The notes under the pieces were generated by a model, which made no database searches, was not told the origin of the DNA, and worked only from the letters and a program-made list of their open reading frames with translations. The translations under genes were made by a program, and so were the position numbers. From NCBI GenBank assembly GCA_964632995.1, contig CAZWDL010000003.1, positions 53,318 to 117,317 of the forward strand: a DNA stretch of 64,000 nucleotides, written 5' to 3'. Below, piece by piece: positions 61,201 through 64,000 of the stretch (within the stretch, counting starts at the first letter, position 1; every line of letters begins with the position of its first letter). Source of the DNA: CAZWDL01 sp964632995 (GTDB lineage: Bacteria; Bacteroidota; Bacteroidia; Chitinophagales; Saprospiraceae).

Positions 61201-62429
61201 TCGAACTGATTCAGCCCGCCGCCGTAGGTGCCGATCCAGATATTTCCCCGGCTGTCCTCCACGATCGATTTGACCAGATTACCGGTGAGGCTGCCGGGTT
61301 TTCCTTCGATCGAATAGTAGTGCTTGATGAGCTGCTTTTCGGGGTCGATCAGGTTGAGGCCGTGGTTGACCATGCCGAACCAGATGATGCCGCTGCGATC
61401 CTGATAGACGGTGTTGACAAGGTTGCCGTTCAGGCTGTAAGGATCGCGAGCCGAGTGCCGGTACACCGTAAAGCGGCCGCTCTCTCTGTCCAGCAGGTTG
61501 ACGCCGCCTCCGTTGGTGGCAACCCAGAAGTTGCCTGAATGGTCTTCCAGAATAGCGTTGACGTAATTATGACTGATGCTGTACGGCTCCCCGGCATCGG
61601 CCTCGTAGCGGGTAAAGTCGCCGGTGGATTCGTCGAAGCGGTTCAAGCCCCGGAACTCCGTACCTACCCAGAGTGTTGCGTTTGCATCTTCGTAAATCGA
61701 TTTAATAGAATTGCTGCTGAGGCTGTTGTGGTCGGCGGGGTCATATTTGAATTGTTCAAACTGCACCTCACCCGAAGCCTCCTTCGACAGGTCCAGGCGG
61801 TTTAGTCCTCCGGTGATGGTTCCGATCCACAAGCGGTTGGCCTTGTCGATGAGCATGGTCCAGATGCTGTCGTCAGCCAGGCTCTCTGGATTATCGGGAT
61901 CGTACTGATAGCGGGTAATGACCGGCTCCGCGCGATTGTTGTCAAAAACCAGTTTGTTCAGCCCATTCCCAAGCGTGCCTACCCAAAGCACTCCGGTTAC
62001 ATCTTCATTAATGGCGTATACCCGGTTACCGCTCAGACTTCCCGGATTGCCGGGTTGATTTTTGAAACAAGTAAATATTTCCTGCTCTGCATCGAAACCG
62101 CAAAGTCCCCCGCCGTCGGTTCCGATCCACAGCATGCCGTAGCGGTCTTCGTGAATGGCTTTAATAATATTGCTGCTGATGCTGTTGGGATCGTTCGGAT
62201 CGTGACGAAAAACCCGGAAGTTATAACCGTCGTAGCGCACCAGCCCCATCTCCGTACCTAGCCACAGGAATCCCTTCTGATCCTGAAGAATGCAGAAAAT
62301 GTGTTCCTGTGGCAATCCGCTCTCCGTGGTGATCCGGTCAAACTTGAAATAGTTATCCTGCGTATTTCCCGGGTTCGGCAGGAAAGCTATCCACAGGACC
62401 AGTAACAAGAGGCTACGTTTGATAACCAT
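58218..62429 (-). CDS. Hybrid two-component system regulator (HTCS)
   Basis: A 1403-residue one-protein sensor and regulator. It has a signal sequence (LLLLVLWIAFLPNPGN), about 14 periplasmic two-component propeller repeats (DRYGMLWIGTDGGGLCGFD-type, about 30-700), a Y_Y_Y domain (about 745-810) and one transmembrane helix (about 815-840). Inside the cell follow HisKA with phospho-acceptor His885 (NISHEIRTPLTL), an HATPase (VKVTVEDNGKGIAEED), a receiver domain with Asp1192 (LIISDIMMPEVDG) and a C-terminal AraC HTH (about 1295-1395, FAREVGVSRPVLYRKL, then FKTPKYFSKCFRKEFGVSPS). These regulators sense a glycan fragment and switch on the nearby polysaccharide operon. It likely controls the adjacent sialoglycan genes. 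Confidence 0.96.
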   Translation of the reverse strand: MVIKRSLLLLVLWIAFLPNPGNTQDNYFKFDRITTESGLPQEHIFCILQDQKGFLWLGTEMGLVRYDGYNFRVFRHDPNDPNSISSNIIKAIHEDRYGMLWIGTDGGGLCGFDAEQEIFTCFKNQPGNPGSLSGNRVYAINEDVTGVLWVGTLGNGLNKLVFDNNRAEPVITRYQYDPDNPESLADDSIWTMLIDKANRLWIGTITGGLNRLDLSKEASGEVQFEQFKYDPADHNSLSSNSIKSIYEDANATLWVGTEFRGLNRFDESTGDFTRYEADAGEPYSISHNYVNAILEDHSGNFWVATNGGGVNLLDRESGRFTVYRHSARDPYSLNGNLVNTVYQDRSGIIWFGMVNHGLNLIDPEKQLIKHYYSIEGKPGSLTGNLVKSIVEDSRGNIWIGTYGGGLNQFDPESRTFQPFAPGPGNKNRGAIKNVQTIFEDSRGDFWIGTDGGGLYLFDRDKHQFTSFNPPPSVNSSLSFHSVWTICEDIRGDLWIGTADGGLNRYDREAGVFRNYHDNPDDPNTINSNDVRVVFEDHLGILWIGTYGGGLNQFNPVRNEFVHYKNIPGDTSSISNDIITDIFESPTTKELWIGTFGGGVNRFDRISQAFETFQEKDGLSNDVVKSIEEDSEGNLWISTLKGISRFHPQRRMFLNFTTSDGLQGDAFNLGASCVTKEGEMYFGGTKGFNVFNPSGIEKREEDAPPCLITDVKIFNRSIRPGEPIGKKVLLKKAVHAAEEIVIPYHVDDFVFEFAALDFTGGEEVRYAFKMEGQDETWHYTDAERRYAPYSNLDPGDYTFKVKATTGDGSWNTQPAMLRVQVLNAPWETGWAYAFYVLVILGLTWAARHFTLSRWKLLNELKLERLERKKIRELNEMKLRFFTNISHEIRTPLTLIAAPLESLISSDAGDRETRQHLQTMRRNVNRLLLLVNQLLEFRKQQSGHANVKAAKGDFIEFTQEIILSFKEFARQKSIDLRFDHEAETAELWFDRDMMEKVFFNLLSNAFKFTGEGGKVRVLVEEEENQVKVTVEDNGKGIAEEDLPFVFDRFYKFDSDYTGSQLGSGIGLALTKSLVKLHHGQITVESEPRQYTRFVLTLPKGAAHFTGEQVVPDFRNSDDVTRYQASEFRGPAKIREAPRELEPDAPTLLLVEDNEGVRHYLKEIFYNKYHILEAGNGREGLSLARDESPDLIISDIMMPEVDGIEFCRQVKTNIETSHIPVILLTARTSLLFCYEGLDTGADDYITKPFNPTLLEKRVANLIEQRKKLRKKFSEQIKIAPTEVTLTPPDADLLEKAIQVVEEHLSDDEFDVSQFAREVGVSRPVLYRKLPALTDYTPLEFIRAMRLKRAAQLLSQDVLSVSEVCYSIGFKTPKYFSKCFRKEFGVSPSEFMRSRSEDRGNRVEGRR

Positions 62430-62664
62430 CGGGGTTGCTTTGGTTAGGAAAAACAGGGATGATCAATAACTAATTGAGCTCGTTGGGGAAAGGTCGGGTT
62501 TAATGAAAATCGGATTCCCGGATTAAAAATGAAGATAGTAAAAATTGATTAATAGGGCGAGACGGAAATTCCTTTATTCTTCTTTCCGAACTTCCATCCG
62601 ACTTCTCAAAATTTCTTACTTTAATTCCATTCGCAACCAGCACCATATCAAAATCCGAGAAAGT
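62430..62664. other. Divergent promoter region
   Basis: 235 bases between the HTCS gene (-) and the Vps10-like gene (+), AT-rich. Promoters for both should be here, but I could not fix their boxes. Confidence 0.4.
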
Positions 62665-64000
62665 ATGAAAAAGGCTATCAACCTGCTTACCCTGCTCTGC
62701 TTCGCCTGCCTCCCCCTCATGGCTCAGGAGGCGGACGAATCCCCTATGAAAGAGGCCACCTTCAGCGGCCTGAAGCTGCGCGGCATCGGACCGGCCTTCT
62801 CCTCCGGCCGCATCGCCGACATTGCCATCCACCCCGAGGACGACAACGTCTGGTACGTGGCCGTCGGCTCCGGGGGCGTGTGGAAGACCAAAAACGCCGG
62901 CGTCACCTGGGATCCTATCTTCGACGACCAGCCCTCCTACTCCACCGGCTGCGTGACCATCGACCCGAACAATCCGAATATCATCTGGGTCGGGACCGGC
63001 GAGAACGTCGGCGGCCGCCATGCCGGCTACGGCGACGGTATTTACAAGAGCACAGACGGCGGGAGCACCTGGAAAAATATGGGGCTCAAGGAGTCCGAGC
63101 ACCTGTCCGAAATCATTGTCCATCCCGAAAATTCCGACGTCATCTGGGTGGCGGCCCAGGGGCCGCTCTGGAATAAAGGCGACCAACGAGGCCTGTATAA
63201 ATCAACCGACGGCGGTATGACCTGGAGGAAGACGCTGGGCGACGACGAATGGACCGGCGTGACCGATATCGTCATCGATCCCCGTGATCCGGACGTCCTC
63301 TACGCCGCTACCTGGCAGCGCCACCGCAACGTAGCCGCCTATATGGGTACCGGCCCCGGCTCGGGCATCCACCGCAGCATGGACGGCGGCGAAACCTGGG
63401 AGGAGCTGACGCGCGGCCTGCCCAATTCCGATATGGGCAAGATCGGCCTGGCCATCTCGCCGCAGCAGCCCGACATCATCTACGCCGCCATCGAGCTCGA
63501 ACGCACCACCGGCGGCGTGTGGCGCTCCACTGACCGCGGCGCTTCCTGGGAGAAACGCTCCGAAGCCGTCTCCGGCGCCACCGGGCCGCACTACTACCAG
63601 GAGCTGTACGCTTCCCCTCACCAATTTGAACGCCTCTACCTGATGGACGTGCGCATCCAGGTATCGGACGACGGCGGCAAGACCTTCCGCCGCCTGGAGG
63701 AAGAAGACAAACACTCCGACAACCACGCCATCGCTTTCCGAAAGGATGACCCCGACTATCTCCTGATCGGCACCGACGGAGGACTTTACGAAAGCTTCGA
63801 CCTGGCCGAGAACTGGCGCTTTATCGACAATATGCCCATCACGCAGTACTACAAAGTAGCGCTCGACGATTCTGAACCCTTCTACTACATCTACGGCGGC
63901 ACGCAGGACAACGGCAGCCACGGCGGCCCTTCCCGCACTGACGCCGGCGACGGCATCCGCAACGCCGACTGGTTCAAGATCCTGGGCGCCGACGGCCACC
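62665..64000 (+). CDS. Secreted sortilin/Vps10-like BNR-repeat protein, N-terminal part
   Basis: The first 445 codons of a secreted beta-propeller protein that continues beyond the right edge. It has a signal peptide (AINLLTLLCFACLPLMAQ). Repeated blades carry IADIAIHPEDDNVWYVAVGS, GIYKSTDGGSTWKNMGL, GLYKSTDGGMTWRK and GGVWRSTDRGASWEKRS, so five or more Asp-box-type blades are seen. This is the BNR/sortilin-Vps10 family often called glycosyl hydrolase; many Bacteroidota members are about 1000 residues and their activity is not established. It is divergent from HTCS and may or may not belong to the sialoglycan locus. Confidence 0.9.
   Translation, partial: MKKAINLLTLLCFACLPLMAQEADESPMKEATFSGLKLRGIGPAFSSGRIADIAIHPEDDNVWYVAVGSGGVWKTKNAGVTWDPIFDDQPSYSTGCVTIDPNNPNIIWVGTGENVGGRHAGYGDGIYKSTDGGSTWKNMGLKESEHLSEIIVHPENSDVIWVAAQGPLWNKGDQRGLYKSTDGGMTWRKTLGDDEWTGVTDIVIDPRDPDVLYAATWQRHRNVAAYMGTGPGSGIHRSMDGGETWEELTRGLPNSDMGKIGLAISPQQPDIIYAAIELERTTGGVWRSTDRGASWEKRSEAVSGATGPHYYQELYASPHQFERLYLMDVRIQVSDDGGKTFRRLEEEDKHSDNHAIAFRKDDPDYLLIGTDGGLYESFDLAENWRFIDNMPITQYYKVALDDSEPFYYIYGGTQDNGSHGGPSRTDAGDGIRNADWFKILGADGH

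Overview
The window looks like a chromosomal segment of a Gram-negative Bacteroidota bacterium, probably of the Saprospiraceae/Lewinella type. Three SusC-type TonB-dependent receptors (two with an adjacent SusD lipoprotein), a C-terminal type IX secretion sorting domain, a hybrid two-component regulator of the HTCS kind and Bacteroidota-typical families (DUF4199, DUF1080, YtxH) all point that way. The species is inferred from gene content only.

Layout. 1-6.8 kb: the N-terminal part of a SusC receptor running off the left edge, a TIGR02117/DUF2459 protein, a secreted protein of tandem carbohydrate-binding-like domains split by a frameshift, and a GH3 beta-glucosidase remnant whose catalytic core is deleted. 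6.8-11.4 kb: a complete susC-susD pair. 11.4-33 kb: a long run of stress and envelope genes: two AI-2E/PerM-type permeases, Dps, DUF4199, an ECF sigma factor, two paralogous XRE regulators, YtxH, YihY/BrkB, a type II NADH dehydrogenase broken by an insertion sequence, a holin-like membrane protein, a small lipoprotein, a small GNAT, a baeRF protein, NhaA, a four-helix-bundle protein, CsbD, a 48-residue Pro/Lys-rich peptide, MscS, Hsp20, a GH3-type acyl-adenylate enzyme, a HELGH metalloprotein and HtrA. 33-37 kb: an aminoglycoside-phosphotransferase-like kinase, an acyl-CoA dehydrogenase and a double-DUF1080 protein. 37-41 kb: a LacI regulator, an ECF sigma factor and a mannonate module (SDR reductase plus UxuA), with matching LacI-type palindromes before lacI and before the sigma gene. 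41-64 kb: a sialoglycan utilisation locus: 2-epimerase (with an in-frame amber stop), a minus-strand susCD pair, a mutarotase-symporter fusion, an N-acetylneuraminate lyase, two sialidase-fold proteins, an SGNH esterase, a sulfatase, an HTCS regulator and the start of a sortilin/BNR-repeat protein.

How it works together. In the last block, sialidases, esterase and sulfatase would trim sulfated or acetylated sialoglycans. SusCD would import sugar across the outer membrane and the mutarotase-symporter across the inner membrane. NanA would split Neu5Ac to ManNAc and pyruvate, and the epimerase would give GlcNAc. No amino-sugar kinase or deaminase is seen in the window.

Genome plasticity is a clear theme: an ISKra4-type element with exact 8-bp target duplications inside ndh, a GH3 gene with an internal deletion, a frameshifted secreted protein and an amber-interrupted epimerase. 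A dispersed set of 7- or 8-bp-period tandem repeats sits at or just after several stop codons. I saw no rRNA, tRNA or CRISPR array.
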